From Desulfosporosinus sp049943955 (GTDB lineage Bacteria; Bacillota; Desulfitobacteriia; Desulfitobacteriales; Desulfitobacteriaceae), in assembly GCF_049943955.1 (NCBI RefSeq), contig NZ_JBNFTW010000013.1:1-64000 (forward strand): a stretch of 64,000 nt of DNA, read 5' to 3'. The notes under the pieces were generated by a model that was not told the origin of the DNA, made no database searches, and saw only the letters and a list, made by a program, of their open reading frames with translations. The translations under genes were made by a program, and so were the position numbers. Position 1 is the stretch's first letter, and every line of letters begins with the position of its first letter. This document shows positions 42,236-51,534 of the stretch, piece by piece.

Positions 42236-44152
42236 GTGAAACCGATTAAAATTACAGATACGACACTAAGGGATGCTCATCAAAGCCTATGGGCTACTCG
42301 TATGCGTACAGAGGATATGCTGCCGATTTTAGAAGAACTGGACGAGGCAGGGTATTTTTCTTTGGAAGTATGGGGAGGAGCAACCTTTGACGTTTGTCTG
42401 CGATTTCTAGGTGAAGATCCTTGGGAACGCCTGCGGGAGATCAAACGTCGCGTTCGTAAGACTCCCTTACAAATGTTGCTTAGGGGGCAGTCCCTGGTAG
42501 GTTATCAACACTATCCCGATGATGTGGTACGAGAGTTTGTCTCTCTCAGCGTTAAAAACGGCATCGATATTATTCGGATTTTTGATGCACTTAATGATGT
42601 AAGAAATATGGTTGTTCCCATGGAAGCGGCTAAAAAGGCAGGTGCTCATGTTCAAGCATCTGTTGTTTATACCATGAGTCCTGTACACACCATTGATCAT
42701 TATCTGGAAACTGCCACAGCCCTTGCGGAACTGGGCGCAGATTCCATCTGTATAAAGGATATGGCTGGACTTTTGACGCCCTTTAAAGCTTACGAGTTAG
42801 TTTCCCTTCTTAAAAAGAAGCTAGGAATTATGGTTCATCTACACAGCCATTATATTGGTGGAATGGCTGTCGGAGCTTATTTAAAGGCTGCAGAAGCCGG
42901 CGTTGATGTCATCGATACGGCGAGTGTCCCTTTAGCTTTTGGAGCAAGCCAGCCACCTGTGGAAACAGTAGTTCGGGCTTTTCAAGATTCAGACTACGAC
43001 AGCGGTTTAAATCTTAGACATTTGTTCCATATTTCGAAGTACTTCGAAGCTTTGCGTAAAAGCCGTGGTTTTGAACGTGGGATCACACGAATTACAGATA
43101 TGCGGGTTTTTGAACATCAAGTTCCTGGCGGAATGATCTCGAATTTGGTCTCTCAATTGGAAGAGCAAAGGGCCCTTGACCGTATTCATGACGTATTGGA
43201 GGAAATTCCTAAGGTTCGGGCAGAGTTAGGCTTTCCGCCTCTGGTTACCCCTACAAGTCAAATTGTTGGAACTCAGGCTGTATTAAATGTTCTGAGCGGG
43301 GCAAGATATAAATTAGTCCCTGGTGAGGTAAAGGCTTATGTTCGTGGCCAATATGGCCGTCCGCCGGCTCCAATGAATCTTGACATTCAGAAAAAAATTA
43401 TTGGTGACGAGGAACCTATGACTGTGCGTCCTGCAGATAGTTTAGAACCGGGGATGGAAAAAGCCAAACGGGATAGTTTAGGGTTAGCCGATTCCCCGGA
43501 GGATGTTATGAGTTTTGCAATGTTTCCTCAAATTGCCAAGAAGTTTTTTGAAGATAAAAAAAAGGGCATTCTTCCTAACAGGGAAATTCAAACCGGAACC
43601 AATGTATCTAAGGAAACAAAGGCATCGAGTGAACTATGGAAGACGGGATTATCTAAGGAGGATTTAAAAATGAACTTAAAAGAAATTAAAGAATTAATTA
43701 AGATAATCGACGAGACGGAGATAAGTGAGTTAAATCTGGAAAGTGATGGGGTAAAAATAGCGATTCGCAAGGGAGGAAACCCGCAATCTTGTGTCCCGGT
43801 TGCTGCACCTGTCCGGCAGGAGGTTAAAACAAGTGCTGCGGTGAGTCCCAATGTCCAGGTTGAGGCAAGCAACGAAGCACCTCTTGTTTCTTCGAATATA
43901 GCGAAGCAGGAAAATACAGAAACCATAACCGCTCCCATGGTGGGAACGTTTTATCATGCTTCAGCACCGGATGCAGCCCCTTTTGTTGAAGTAGGACAGC
44001 AAATCAGCATCGGTCAGCCCGTTTGTATTATTGAAGCTATGAAATTGATGAATGAAATCGAATCGGAAGTAGAAGGAAAGTTACTTGAAATTCTTGTCGA
44101 GAACGGGCAACCGGTAGAATATGGTCAACCACTGTTTATCATTGAGAAATAA
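42236..44152 (+). CDS. carboxyltransferase-BCCP fusion (PycB/OadA-type with AccB-type carrier)
   Basis: A 638-residue protein. Residues 1 to about 275 form the PYC/OadA-type carboxyltransferase barrel (DTTLRDAHQS at 8-17, active-site Lys in SICIKDMAG, metal-binding HLHSH). Residues about 290-450 are the conserved PYC_OADA domain. From residue 479 the sequence is a complete AccB-type biotin carrier (MNLKEIKELIKIIDETEI, then a Pro/Ala/Ser linker and the biotinyl domain with EAMKLMNE, biotin on K603). With AccC next door it probably makes oxaloacetate from pyruvate (two-subunit pyruvate carboxylase). Decarboxylase use is less likely, as no OadB/OadG is nearby. GTG 42236 has SD AGAGAGGGG. Confidence 0.88.
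   Translation: MKPIKITDTTLRDAHQSLWATRMRTEDMLPILEELDEAGYFSLEVWGGATFDVCLRFLGEDPWERLREIKRRVRKTPLQMLLRGQSLVGYQHYPDDVVREFVSLSVKNGIDIIRIFDALNDVRNMVVPMEAAKKAGAHVQASVVYTMSPVHTIDHYLETATALAELGADSICIKDMAGLLTPFKAYELVSLLKKKLGIMVHLHSHYIGGMAVGAYLKAAEAGVDVIDTASVPLAFGASQPPVETVVRAFQDSDYDSGLNLRHLFHISKYFEALRKSRGFERGITRITDMRVFEHQVPGGMISNLVSQLEEQRALDRIHDVLEEIPKVRAELGFPPLVTPTSQIVGTQAVLNVLSGARYKLVPGEVKAYVRGQYGRPPAPMNLDIQKKIIGDEEPMTVRPADSLEPGMEKAKRDSLGLADSPEDVMSFAMFPQIAKKFFEDKKKGILPNREIQTGTNVSKETKASSELWKTGLSKEDLKMNLKEIKELIKIIDETEISELNLESDGVKIAIRKGGNPQSCVPVAAPVRQEVKTSAAVSPNVQVEASNEAPLVSSNIAKQENTETITAPMVGTFYHASAPDAAPFVEVGQQISIGQPVCIIEAMKLMNEIESEVEGKLLEILVENGQPVEYGQPLFIIEK
43670..44152 (+). CDS. accB: possible independently translated biotin carrier protein (AccB) within the fusion
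   Basis: In frame inside the previous gene, AAGGAGG (43655-43661) stands 8 bp ahead of ATG 43670. From there the 160 residues match a whole AccB protein in both start (MNLKEIKELI) and length. The internal SD is as good as any in the window. The cell may therefore make both the fusion and a free BCCP. This is inference; the SD could also be a leftover of an ancestral separate accB. Confidence 0.5.
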   Translation: MNLKEIKELIKIIDETEISELNLESDGVKIAIRKGGNPQSCVPVAAPVRQEVKTSAAVSPNVQVEASNEAPLVSSNIAKQENTETITAPMVGTFYHASAPDAAPFVEVGQQISIGQPVCIIEAMKLMNEIESEVEGKLLEILVENGQPVEYGQPLFIIEK

Positions 44153-44163
44153 GGAGTAAAGGT

Positions 44164-45510
44164 ATGTTTAAAAAAATCCTGGTTGCAAATCGAGGAGAAA
44201 TTGCCCTTCGTGTCATTAGGGCCTGTCATGAACTGGATATTGAAACGGTCGCTGTGTTTTCTGAAGGAGATCGGGAAGCTTTACACGTGAAGGCCGCAGA
44301 TGAGGCGGTGTGCGTGGGACCGGTTGCAAGCTCTAAGAGCTATTTGAATATTCCTAATATCATCAGTGCGGCTGAATTAACCGGTGTTGATGCGATTCAT
44401 CCCGGTTATGGTTTTTTGTCTGAAAACGCTCGTTTTGCCGAGATTTGTGAGTCTTGCGGAATAACCTTTATTGGACCATCCTCGCAAGCCATAGAGATGA
44501 TGGGCGATAAGGCTATAGCCCGAAAAACTATGATTGATTCAGGAGTACCGGTTGTTCCGGGGTCAAAAGACATTATTAAAGACCTGCGAATGGCCGAAAC
44601 TGTTGCCGAAAGTATTGGATATCCGGTTTTAATAAAAGCCTCAGCAGGAGGCGGGGGTAAAGGAATGCGAGTTGCTCAGAACGTTAAGGAGCTGAGTAAA
44701 GCAATTCAAGCTGCCCAGACTGAGGCTCAAGCGGCTTTTGGCAACTCTGATGTTTATCTGGAAAAATATGTTGAAGAACCCAGACATATTGAAATTCAAA
44801 TCCTGGGGGATAAATATGGTGAAGTTGTACATCTGGGAGAAAGAGATTGCTCTCTGCAGCGCCGTCACCAGAAGCTCTTGGAAGAATCACCGTCCAGCGC
44901 CATAACTCCTGAATTAAGGGCTAAAATGGGTGCGGTTGCTGTGAAAGCTGCCAAATCGGCAAATTACTCCAATGCCGGGACCATTGAATTTTTGCTGGAT
45001 CGTCATGGTAATTTTTATTTTATCGAAATGAACACCAGGATCCAGGTTGAGCACCCGGTCACAGAACTTGTAACAGGCCTTGATTTGGTGAAAGAACAAA
45101 TCCGTTTAGCAGCAGGAGAACCATTAGGCTTTACTCAGGCGGATATTGAAATTCGCGGCTGGGCCATTGAGTGCCGAATTAATGCTGAGAATCCAGACAA
45201 AAATTTCATGCCATCACCAGGTACTCTGAAACTGTATCATGCTCCCGGAGGGCCGGGAGTTCGGGTAGACAGCGCTGCTTATCAAGGTTATGCAGTCTCC
45301 CCTTACTACGATTCTATGGTTGGAAAGCTGATTGTTTGGGGGGCTACCAGACAGGAAGCTATTCAGAGGATGAAACGTGCCCTTGAGGAATTTGTAATTG
45401 AAGGAATTCATACCACCATACCATTTCATTTAAAAGTTTTAGAGAACGCCTTTTATCGGCGCGGCGAGGTTTATACGAATTTTATTCAGCGCCGTATTCT
45501 TGGAGAATAG
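44164..45510 (+). CDS. accC: biotin carboxylase (AccC/PycA)
   Basis: A 448-residue ATP-grasp enzyme that carboxylates biotin on BCCP using bicarbonate. It has KILVANRGEIALRVIRACHE at the start, the Gly-rich ASAGGGGKGMR (about 160), the catalytic ERDCSLQRRHQK, and EMNTRIQVEHPVTE. It starts 11 bp after the fusion gene with SD AAGGAG. It can serve pyruvate carboxylase, acetyl-CoA carboxylase or both. The acetyl-CoA carboxyltransferase genes accA/accD are not in the window. Confidence 0.95.
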   Translation: MFKKILVANRGEIALRVIRACHELDIETVAVFSEGDREALHVKAADEAVCVGPVASSKSYLNIPNIISAAELTGVDAIHPGYGFLSENARFAEICESCGITFIGPSSQAIEMMGDKAIARKTMIDSGVPVVPGSKDIIKDLRMAETVAESIGYPVLIKASAGGGGKGMRVAQNVKELSKAIQAAQTEAQAAFGNSDVYLEKYVEEPRHIEIQILGDKYGEVVHLGERDCSLQRRHQKLLEESPSSAITPELRAKMGAVAVKAAKSANYSNAGTIEFLLDRHGNFYFIEMNTRIQVEHPVTELVTGLDLVKEQIRLAAGEPLGFTQADIEIRGWAIECRINAENPDKNFMPSPGTLKLYHAPGGPGVRVDSAAYQGYAVSPYYDSMVGKLIVWGATRQEAIQRMKRALEEFVIEGIHTTIPFHLKVLENAFYRRGEVYTNFIQRRILGE

Positions 45511-45725
45511 GTTAATAGATTTTACAAGTAAAGATGATTTTTAATTGAGGGCATTTTCAAAGATTCAAACATAATCTTTGCCAGAATGCCCTTGATTTGT
45601 TATAATAGCAACGATTAGCGGATACTTGGGTTTTATGTTTTAGCTGATCTTATCGCGGTCTTGGGTTAACTCTAACTCGGATTTAAACTTATATGAATAT
45701 TGATCTATGGTGGGAGGTGTAGATA

Positions 45726-46121
45726 GTGGAAAGTCTTGAAACGGAGAACTCCCTGGGGTCCATCCGTATCGCTGATGAAGTTGTGGAGGTCATTGCTGGC
45801 TTAGCAGCTTCTGAGGTTGAGGGTGTCGTTGGTATGAGCGGAGGTTTTGTAGGGGATCTTGCGCAAATGTTAGGACGAAATAAAAATTTATCCAAAGGGG
45901 TTAAAGTCGAGGTTGGCGAACACGAGGTTGCCGTAGATCTCTTTATTGTTGTGGAGTATGGAGTATCGATTCCGGAAGTTGCTTATAAGGTTCAAGAGGC
46001 CGTTAAGGATGCCATTGAAAGTATGACAGGACTTAGGGTTGTGGAAGCAAATGTACATGTACAAGGGGTTAACTTTAAACCGGTATCGGAAAGCAAAGAA
46101 GAAGACTTCCGTCTGAAGTAG
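45726..46121 (+). CDS. Asp23/Gls24-family envelope stress protein
   Basis: A 131-residue Asp23-family protein (IRIADEVVEVIAGLAASEVEGV at the start, then VEVGEHEVAVDLFIVVEYG). In staphylococci Asp23 is tethered to the membrane by AmaP. Here an AmaP-like gene and a DUF2273 gene follow at once, as in that operon. GTG 45726 has SD GGGAGGTG. Confidence 0.92.
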   Translation: MESLETENSLGSIRIADEVVEVIAGLAASEVEGVVGMSGGFVGDLAQMLGRNKNLSKGVKVEVGEHEVAVDLFIVVEYGVSIPEVAYKVQEAVKDAIESMTGLRVVEANVHVQGVNFKPVSESKEEDFRLK

Positions 46122-46126
46122 AAAAG

Positions 46127-46155
46127 GCCCCCCCTGGAATTCCAGGGGGGGTTTC
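46127..46155 (+). terminator. GC-rich palindrome between asp23 and amaP
   Basis: CCCCCCTGGAATTCCAGGGGGG is a perfect palindrome directly after the asp23-like stop codon, followed by GTTTCT. With a short T-run it may be a partial terminator that lowers expression of the two membrane genes relative to Asp23. Confidence 0.55.
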
Positions 46156-46172
46156 TGAAAGGAGGACGACAC

Positions 46173-46688
46173 TTGTTAGGCTTTATTTTGGGAGTTCTCA
46201 TGGTTCTGGGGGCATTTTGGATAGTTGCCATGGCCACTGGGTGGGGACTCCCTTATATGTTATTGCTTCAGGGACTCCATTGGCTTAAATGGAATCCCTG
46301 GGAGAGCTTAGCGGCAGCCGCTTTCTTACTTATAGGGGGATTGCTCCTGCTTCTTAGGCCGCAAGATAACTCTAATCGTACCTTCCGAACTCCTTCAAGT
46401 GGAGGAGAGGTTCGAATTTCCCAGGAAGCCCTTGAAGAGATTATTGCCCGCAGTGCAAAAGCTCTCACTGGTGTTATAGAGGTTCAATCAAAGTTCAGAG
46501 AGCGTGAAGCAGGTCTTCAAATTACTGTAGCATGCCAATATGAGCAAGGAGTTTTAATACCTCAGCTGTCTAAAGAACTGAAAGAAAAAGTAAAAGAGGA
46601 TGTCGAACTATATACCGGAATCAGTGTAACAGAGGTGAAAGTGCTGGTGCGGCGCTTAGAAAAAGCGCGCACGGCACGTGTTCGATGA
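46173..46688 (+). CDS. amaP: alkaline shock response membrane anchor protein (AmaP-like)
   Basis: A 171-residue protein with two N-terminal helices (about 3-25 and 45-63) and an Asp23-like soluble domain, the layout of AmaP, which anchors Asp23 at the membrane. TTG 46173 has SD AAAGGAGG. It overlaps the next gene by 4 bp (ATGA). Confidence 0.85.
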   Translation: MLGFILGVLMVLGAFWIVAMATGWGLPYMLLLQGLHWLKWNPWESLAAAAFLLIGGLLLLLRPQDNSNRTFRTPSSGGEVRISQEALEEIIARSAKALTGVIEVQSKFREREAGLQITVACQYEQGVLIPQLSKELKEKVKEDVELYTGISVTEVKVLVRRLEKARTARVR

Positions 46689-46930
46689 GTAATTTTTGGC
46701 AAGGCATAGGAGAGAAAATCTCTGGGTTTGTCATGTGGGCCTTAGAACATCATCCCGGTAAATTTATTGGAACTGTTAGTGGTTTTGCGTTGGGACTATT
46801 AATGGTCACTCTTGGTTTTTGGCGTACAATGATACTCATATTTTTTGTTATTCTGGGATTTATAATAGGTAAACGCCAAGATGATCATCAGGATATTATG
46901 ACTTGGCTGGAAAAAACAATAAACAAGTAG
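46685..46930 (+). CDS. DUF2273 small membrane protein
   Basis: An 81-residue protein with two helices (about 26-45 and 48-64) and a soluble tail, the DUF2273 pattern of Asp23 operons. It probably takes part in the membrane complex with AmaP and Asp23. The start overlaps the amaP-like stop. Confidence 0.88.
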   Translation: MSNFWQGIGEKISGFVMWALEHHPGKFIGTVSGFALGLLMVTLGFWRTMILIFFVILGFIIGKRQDDHQDIMTWLEKTINK

Positions 46931-46945
46931 TAGGAGGAATAATCC

Positions 46946-47392
46946 TTGAGCCGTAGATTAGCTCGTGAAACGGCATTACAGGTGCTGTTTCAAAAAGACC
47001 TGACAAAAGAAACTCTGAAAACTACAGCAGAAGTTGAGCGTTGGGCGGAAGAATTCAAAGTACCGGAGATTAGTAAAACGTTTGCCCAAGAACTTGTCGA
47101 TGATACAATTGCTCATTTAGAGGAAATTGATAAAACCATTGCTTCCTTTGCTCAAGGATGGGCAATTGGGAGGATGGCCAATGTTGACCGCAATGTCATA
47201 CGTCTAGCTACCTGTGAGATCCTTTTTCGATCTGATATACCTGGCAGGGTGAGTCTTAATGAAGCCATAGAATTAGCTAAACGCTTTGGAGGGGAAGAGT
47301 CCGCGAAGTTTGTCAACGGAATCCTTGATCGCATAGTAGACAGCGTGGCGAAAGGAAATACTAAGGCGACTGATGCTGGATCGTCAAACTAG
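46946..47392 (+). CDS. nusB: transcription antitermination factor NusB
   Basis: A 148-residue all-helical NusB (RRLARETALQVLFQ at the start; IGRMANVDRNVIRLATCEIL and SLNEAIELAKRFGGEESAKFVNGILD blocks). It binds boxA RNA with NusE/S10 in rRNA antitermination. TTG 46946 follows SD GTAGGAGG. The Asp23-amaP-DUF2273-nusB order is common in Clostridia. Confidence 0.94.
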   Translation: MSRRLARETALQVLFQKDLTKETLKTTAEVERWAEEFKVPEISKTFAQELVDDTIAHLEEIDKTIASFAQGWAIGRMANVDRNVIRLATCEILFRSDIPGRVSLNEAIELAKRFGGEESAKFVNGILDRIVDSVAKGNTKATDAGSSN

Positions 47393-47550
47393 TTATATTA
47401 ATTTTTTTATGAGTTTAAATACTTTAATAAATGATTTTTTTATATACGTTTAATCAAGCTATTTTTGAAGGATATTGACTTAAAGATATCGAATAAACAA
47501 TTAAATATAAAAATATGGGTTAATTACTCTGGACATTGAGGAGGAGTCAA

Positions 47551-48393
47551 ATGTACCGTATTGTAAAGAAAAGACTTTTGGCTCAAGGTATAGCCTTGCT
47601 GGAAGTTGAAGCTGCGGCTGTAGCTGCTAAGGTTGAGCCCGGGCAATTTGTAATTGTCCGGGTTGATGAGGTTGGCGAGCGAATTCCGCTGACTGTTATG
47701 GATTTTAATCGTGAAAAAGGAACAATTACTATTGTCGTTCAAGATGTAGGATACTCTTCGGCGATCATTACAACAATGAATGAAGGCGATACGTTCCAGG
47801 ATTTTGTCGGCCCCTTGGGGGTTGCTTCCGAAATTGAAAACTACGGTACTGTTGTATGTATCGGCGGAGGCCTGGGGATCGCTCCGATTCATCCCATTGC
47901 TCGGGGATTAAAGGATGCCGGCAATCATGTGATTTCGGTCTTGGGCTCGAGGAGTGCAGATCTCTTGATTTTGGAAGAAGAAATGCGCGCCGTAAGCAAT
48001 GAGGTAGTCATTGCCACCAATGATGGCAGTGCCGGCGTAAAAGGGTTTGTCACCGATGGTTTAGCAAAAGTGTTAAGCGAAGGGCACAAAGTCGCTGCTA
48101 TTTGGGCGATTGGTCCAATGATCATGATGAAGGCGGTTGTAGAGTATACACGTCCTTTAGGTATAAAAACTATTGTCAGCATGAATCCAATTATGGTCGA
48201 TGGAACTGGTATGTGTGGTGCTTGCCGTATCAGTGTTGGCAATGAGACTAAATTCGCTTGTGTCGACGGTCCTGAGTTTGATGGCCATTTGGTTGATTTT
48301 GATTTGGCCATGAAACGTCTCGCCTTTTACAAGGACGAGGAAAATCGAGCTAAGGCTCGTTTGGAATGTCATCACGAAGGAGGGCATCATTAA
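47551..48393 (+). CDS. NfnA/SudB-type ferredoxin-NADP+ reductase subunit
   Basis: A 280-residue flavoprotein with an FAD-binding barrel (to about 95), an NAD(P) domain (IGGGLGIAPIHPIARGL, about 108-124), and a C-terminal [2Fe-2S] site (MCGACRISVG, about 221-230, with FACVDGPEF). It matches the small subunit of sulfide dehydrogenase/NADH-dependent ferredoxin:NADP+ oxidoreductase. ATG 47551 with SD GAGGAGG is chosen over TTG 47536. It overlaps the large-subunit gene by one base, and the two subunits form the bifurcating enzyme. Confidence 0.9.
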   Translation: MYRIVKKRLLAQGIALLEVEAAAVAAKVEPGQFVIVRVDEVGERIPLTVMDFNREKGTITIVVQDVGYSSAIITTMNEGDTFQDFVGPLGVASEIENYGTVVCIGGGLGIAPIHPIARGLKDAGNHVISVLGSRSADLLILEEEMRAVSNEVVIATNDGSAGVKGFVTDGLAKVLSEGHKVAAIWAIGPMIMMKAVVEYTRPLGIKTIVSMNPIMVDGTGMCGACRISVGNETKFACVDGPEFDGHLVDFDLAMKRLAFYKDEENRAKARLECHHEGGHH

Positions 48394-49784
48394 TGGCTGC
48401 AAACAAAATACCCCGTCACGAAATGCCCTGCCAGGATTCAAAGGTCAGAGCACATAACTTTGAAGAGGTTGCTCTGGGCTATACTAAAGAAATGGCTGTC
48501 GAGGAAGCCCAGCGCTGCCTGCAATGTAAAAAGCCTTTATGCCGCACTGGCTGCCCGGTGGAAGTGCTTATTCCGGATTTTATTAAACAAATTGCTGAGG
48601 AAAACTTTGAAGAGGCCTCTAGAGTTTTGAAAATTAAAAATTCTTTGCCTGCAGTATGCGGCCGGGTTTGTCCTCAAGAATCCCAGTGCGAGAGTAAATG
48701 TATTCTGGGCATAAAAGGGGAACCTGTGGCTATCGGACGTCTTGAGCGTTTTGCAGCAGACTTCGGTATGAAAGCAAAGAAAGCAGAGATGGAAAAAGCT
48801 GAACCGAGCGGAAAACGAGTCGCCATTATTGGAGCAGGACCGTCAGGTTTAGCCTGCGCCGGCGATTTAGCGAAAGCGGGACATGCTGTTACGATTTTTG
48901 AAGCGTTGCACGTTGCCGGAGGCGTTCTGATGTATGGGATTCCTCAGTTCCGTCTTCCTAAAGATATTGTGCAAACAGAAATTGATACCTTGAAACAGAT
49001 GGGAGTTGAAATTCTCACCAATCAAGTTGTGGGAAAAGTAACTTCTGTAGATGAACTTATGGCAAACGGCTATGATTCCGTATTTATCGGCACAGGTGCA
49101 GGGCTTCCCTATTTTATGAATATCCCCGGAGAAAATCTCAATGGTGTATATTCAGCTAATGAATTTCTGACCAGAACGAATTTAATGAAGGGATATAAAT
49201 TCCCGGATTATGCAACCCCTGTTAAAGTTGGGAAGAATGTGGCAGTTCTCGGTGCTGGAAACGTGGCCATGGATTCGGCGCGGACAGCGCTGCGTTTAGG
49301 TGCAGAAAATGTTTATATCATTTACCGTCGTTCACGTGACGAAATGCCGGCTCGGAAAGAAGAGCTTGAACATGCTGAGGAAGAAGGAATTCAATTCCGT
49401 CTTTTGACCAATCCTGTTTCCATCGAAGGAGATGAACGGGGTTGGGTGAAGAGTTTAACTTGCCTGCGTTATGAACTTGGTGAACCTGATGCATCTGGAC
49501 GGCGGGCTCCGGTCGCTATTTCCGGTTCGGAATTCGAAATCGAAATGGATACTGTCGTCGTAGCGATTGGACAAGGTCCTAATCCATTAGTTACAACATC
49601 GACGCCTGGATTAGAATTAAATAAACGCGGTAATATTGTCGCAGATCCAGAAACCCTAATGACTTCGAAACCTGGTGTTTTCGCCGGCGGAGATATTGTT
49701 ACAGGTGCAGCGACAGTTATTCTGGCCATGGGTGCCGGTAAAAAGGCCGCTGCCGGTATTGATGCTTACCTAAAAACGAAATAA
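48393..49784 (+). CDS. NfnB/SudA-type flavoprotein (GltD-like) subunit
   Basis: A 463-residue glutamate-synthase-small-subunit-like protein. The N-terminal Cys clusters (CLQCKKPLCRTGC, about 46-58; CGRVCPQESQCESKC, about 90-104) hold [4Fe-4S] centres. FAD (GAGPSGLACAG, about 146) and NADPH (GAGNVAMDSAR, about 290) motifs follow. No glutamate synthase large subunit is nearby, and the partner gene is NfnA-like, so the role is electron transfer between NADH, NADPH and ferredoxin (or polysulfide reduction). ATG 48393 has SD GAAGGAGGG. Confidence 0.9.
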   Translation: MAANKIPRHEMPCQDSKVRAHNFEEVALGYTKEMAVEEAQRCLQCKKPLCRTGCPVEVLIPDFIKQIAEENFEEASRVLKIKNSLPAVCGRVCPQESQCESKCILGIKGEPVAIGRLERFAADFGMKAKKAEMEKAEPSGKRVAIIGAGPSGLACAGDLAKAGHAVTIFEALHVAGGVLMYGIPQFRLPKDIVQTEIDTLKQMGVEILTNQVVGKVTSVDELMANGYDSVFIGTGAGLPYFMNIPGENLNGVYSANEFLTRTNLMKGYKFPDYATPVKVGKNVAVLGAGNVAMDSARTALRLGAENVYIIYRRSRDEMPARKEELEHAEEEGIQFRLLTNPVSIEGDERGWVKSLTCLRYELGEPDASGRRAPVAISGSEFEIEMDTVVVAIGQGPNPLVTTSTPGLELNKRGNIVADPETLMTSKPGVFAGGDIVTGAATVILAMGAGKKAAAGIDAYLKTK

Positions 49785-49788
49785 TACA

Positions 49789-49833
49789 AAATTTAGGCTG
49801 AATTTTGTTGGGCAAACGAATTCAGCCTAAATT
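49789..49833 (+). terminator. hairpin after the NfnAB genes
   Basis: AATTTAGGCTGAATT pairs with AATTCAGCCTAAATT across a 13-base loop. A T-run comes only 20 bases later (TTTTTTTAT at about 49851), so termination may be weak. Confidence 0.6.
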
Positions 49834-49939
49834 CGCCTAAAAAGATTCAGTTTTTTTATAATATTACAACTAATAAGCTCGAATTAACTTGTGAAGTGCG
49901 AAGCAAGGCCTAGCCAAAATTATGAGAGGAGTGTGTCAA

Positions 49940-50791
49940 TTGGCTCAACTACTAGATGGAAAAGCAGTAGCAAAAGTTCTGAAGGAAGAAATTCGTGAGG
50001 AGATCGTTCAGTGGAAAGAGAAAGGTATCCAACCAAAGCTCGCTGTAATCTTAGTTGGAGATGATCCGGCATCCGTAGTTTATGCTCGGTCAAAGCAAAA
50101 AGTCAGTGAAAGTCTGGGTATGGCCTTCGAATTATTCGTTATGCCTGGCAGTACGCCTGAAGCCGAAGTTCTGGCTCAGATTGAAAAACTTAACCAAGAT
50201 CAGAATGTTCATGGGATAATGATTGAGCTTCCTCTTCCCAAAGGTATTGCCAAAGAAAAGGTCATGGCAGCTGTTCGACCGGATAAAGATGTTGATGGGG
50301 TTCACCCGATTAATCGAGGTTACATTTTAAGTGGTGAGGAAGGACTGTTCCCCGCTACTCCTCAGAGTTGTATTGAACTGCTTGTCCGTTCGGGTGTACA
50401 AATTGCAGGCAAGCATGTGGTCATCGTCGGCCGCGGAGAAACAGTTGGAAAGCCTTTAGTATTCTTAATTTTAAAGCATAACGCTACGGTAACTATTTGC
50501 CATTCTAAAACTCCTGATCTTGGGGCCTTTACCCGTCAGGCTGATATTGTCATTGCTGCAGTCGGACGTGCTAAATTAATTAAGAAAGATATGATTAAAC
50601 AAGGTGCCATTGTTGTTGACGCAGGAATTAACGAAACTCCGGAGGGAATTTGCGGAGACGTGGATTTTGAGGCTGTCAAAGAGGTAGCTGACTTGATTTC
50701 TCCTGTTCCCGGCGGAGTTGGCTCTTTAACAACGGCTTTGATCATGCGCAATGTTCTTAAAGGAATTGTCTTGCAAGGAGGTAAGCGATAG
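49940..50791 (+). CDS. folD: methylene-THF dehydrogenase/methenyl-THF cyclohydrolase (FolD)
   Basis: A bifunctional 283-residue enzyme of one-carbon metabolism (and of the methyl branch of the Wood-Ljungdahl pathway). Catalytic Lys lies in YARSKQKVSE (about 50-59), PDKDVDGVHP and the nucleotide loop VGRGETVGKPL follow (usual GRS is GRG here), and the final PVPGGVGSLTTA is intact. TTG 49940 with GAGGAG about 8 bp ahead gives the usual length; ATG 49922 lies before the SD. It shares its last base region with fchA. Confidence 0.93.
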   Translation: MAQLLDGKAVAKVLKEEIREEIVQWKEKGIQPKLAVILVGDDPASVVYARSKQKVSESLGMAFELFVMPGSTPEAEVLAQIEKLNQDQNVHGIMIELPLPKGIAKEKVMAAVRPDKDVDGVHPINRGYILSGEEGLFPATPQSCIELLVRSGVQIAGKHVVIVGRGETVGKPLVFLILKHNATVTICHSKTPDLGAFTRQADIVIAAVGRAKLIKKDMIKQGAIVVDAGINETPEGICGDVDFEAVKEVADLISPVPGGVGSLTTALIMRNVLKGIVLQGGKR

Positions 50792-51426
50792 TGGACTCAA
50801 ATCAAATCTGGCAATGGACAACAGAGGATTTTTTAACGGTATCTGCTAGTTCTTCCCCAACACCGGGCGGAGGGAGTGTTTCTGCCTATGTTGGAGCCCT
50901 TGCTGCTTCCATGACATGTATGGTCGCTAATCTGACCATTGGCAAGGAAAAATATAAAGAGGTTGAGCCAAAGGTAAAAGAGATTTTGGCACAGGCGGAA
51001 ATGGTTCTGGACCTCTTAAAAAAAGGACTCAGTCAAGATATAGCCGAGTTCTCAAATTTTATGGCGGTATTAAAATTACCAAAGGGTACTGAAGAAGAAA
51101 AAGCGATGAGGGCTAATAAGCTGCAGGAAGTGTTGGTTTCAGCTACCGATACACCATTGGGAATTGCCCAAAATTGTTTTAAAGTTTTGCAATTAGCTCA
51201 AGAATTAGCGCCAATCGGGAATAAAGGAGCCATTAGTGATGTAGGGGTCGCTGCTTATTTGGCGGAAAACGCCCTTAAATCGGCGATGCTAAGTGTTGAT
51301 ATTAATCTGCCTCAGATAAAAGATCAGACATACCAAGAACGGGTCAAGGCCGAACGGACTCGGTTATTTGAACAGGCTGCCGCAATTTGTGCAGAAACAG
51401 TTGCCGTAGTACAAAGCAGACTTTAA
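50791..51426 (+). CDS. fchA: formimidoyl-THF cyclodeaminase/cyclohydrolase (FchA-like)
   Basis: A 211-residue all-helical FTCD_C family protein (SSPTPGGGSVSAYVGALAASM at about 17-37, then GAISDVGVAAYLAENALKSAM). In Clostridia it forms methenyl-THF from formimino-THF during purine or histidine breakdown, or acts as a methenyl-THF cyclohydrolase. The start overlaps the folD stop by one base, which supports joint one-carbon work. GTG 50791 has SD GGAGG. Confidence 0.9.
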   Translation: MDSNQIWQWTTEDFLTVSASSSPTPGGGSVSAYVGALAASMTCMVANLTIGKEKYKEVEPKVKEILAQAEMVLDLLKKGLSQDIAEFSNFMAVLKLPKGTEEEKAMRANKLQEVLVSATDTPLGIAQNCFKVLQLAQELAPIGNKGAISDVGVAAYLAENALKSAMLSVDINLPQIKDQTYQERVKAERTRLFEQAAAICAETVAVVQSRL

Positions 51427-51534
51427 TATCATCAGCCGCCTATGACTGACCAATAATGATTAGCTATGAATTTTATGGGTGGGTAAGGAAATTCGTTGAG
51501 GCTGTTGCATAACGAATATGTATACTTATTTATA

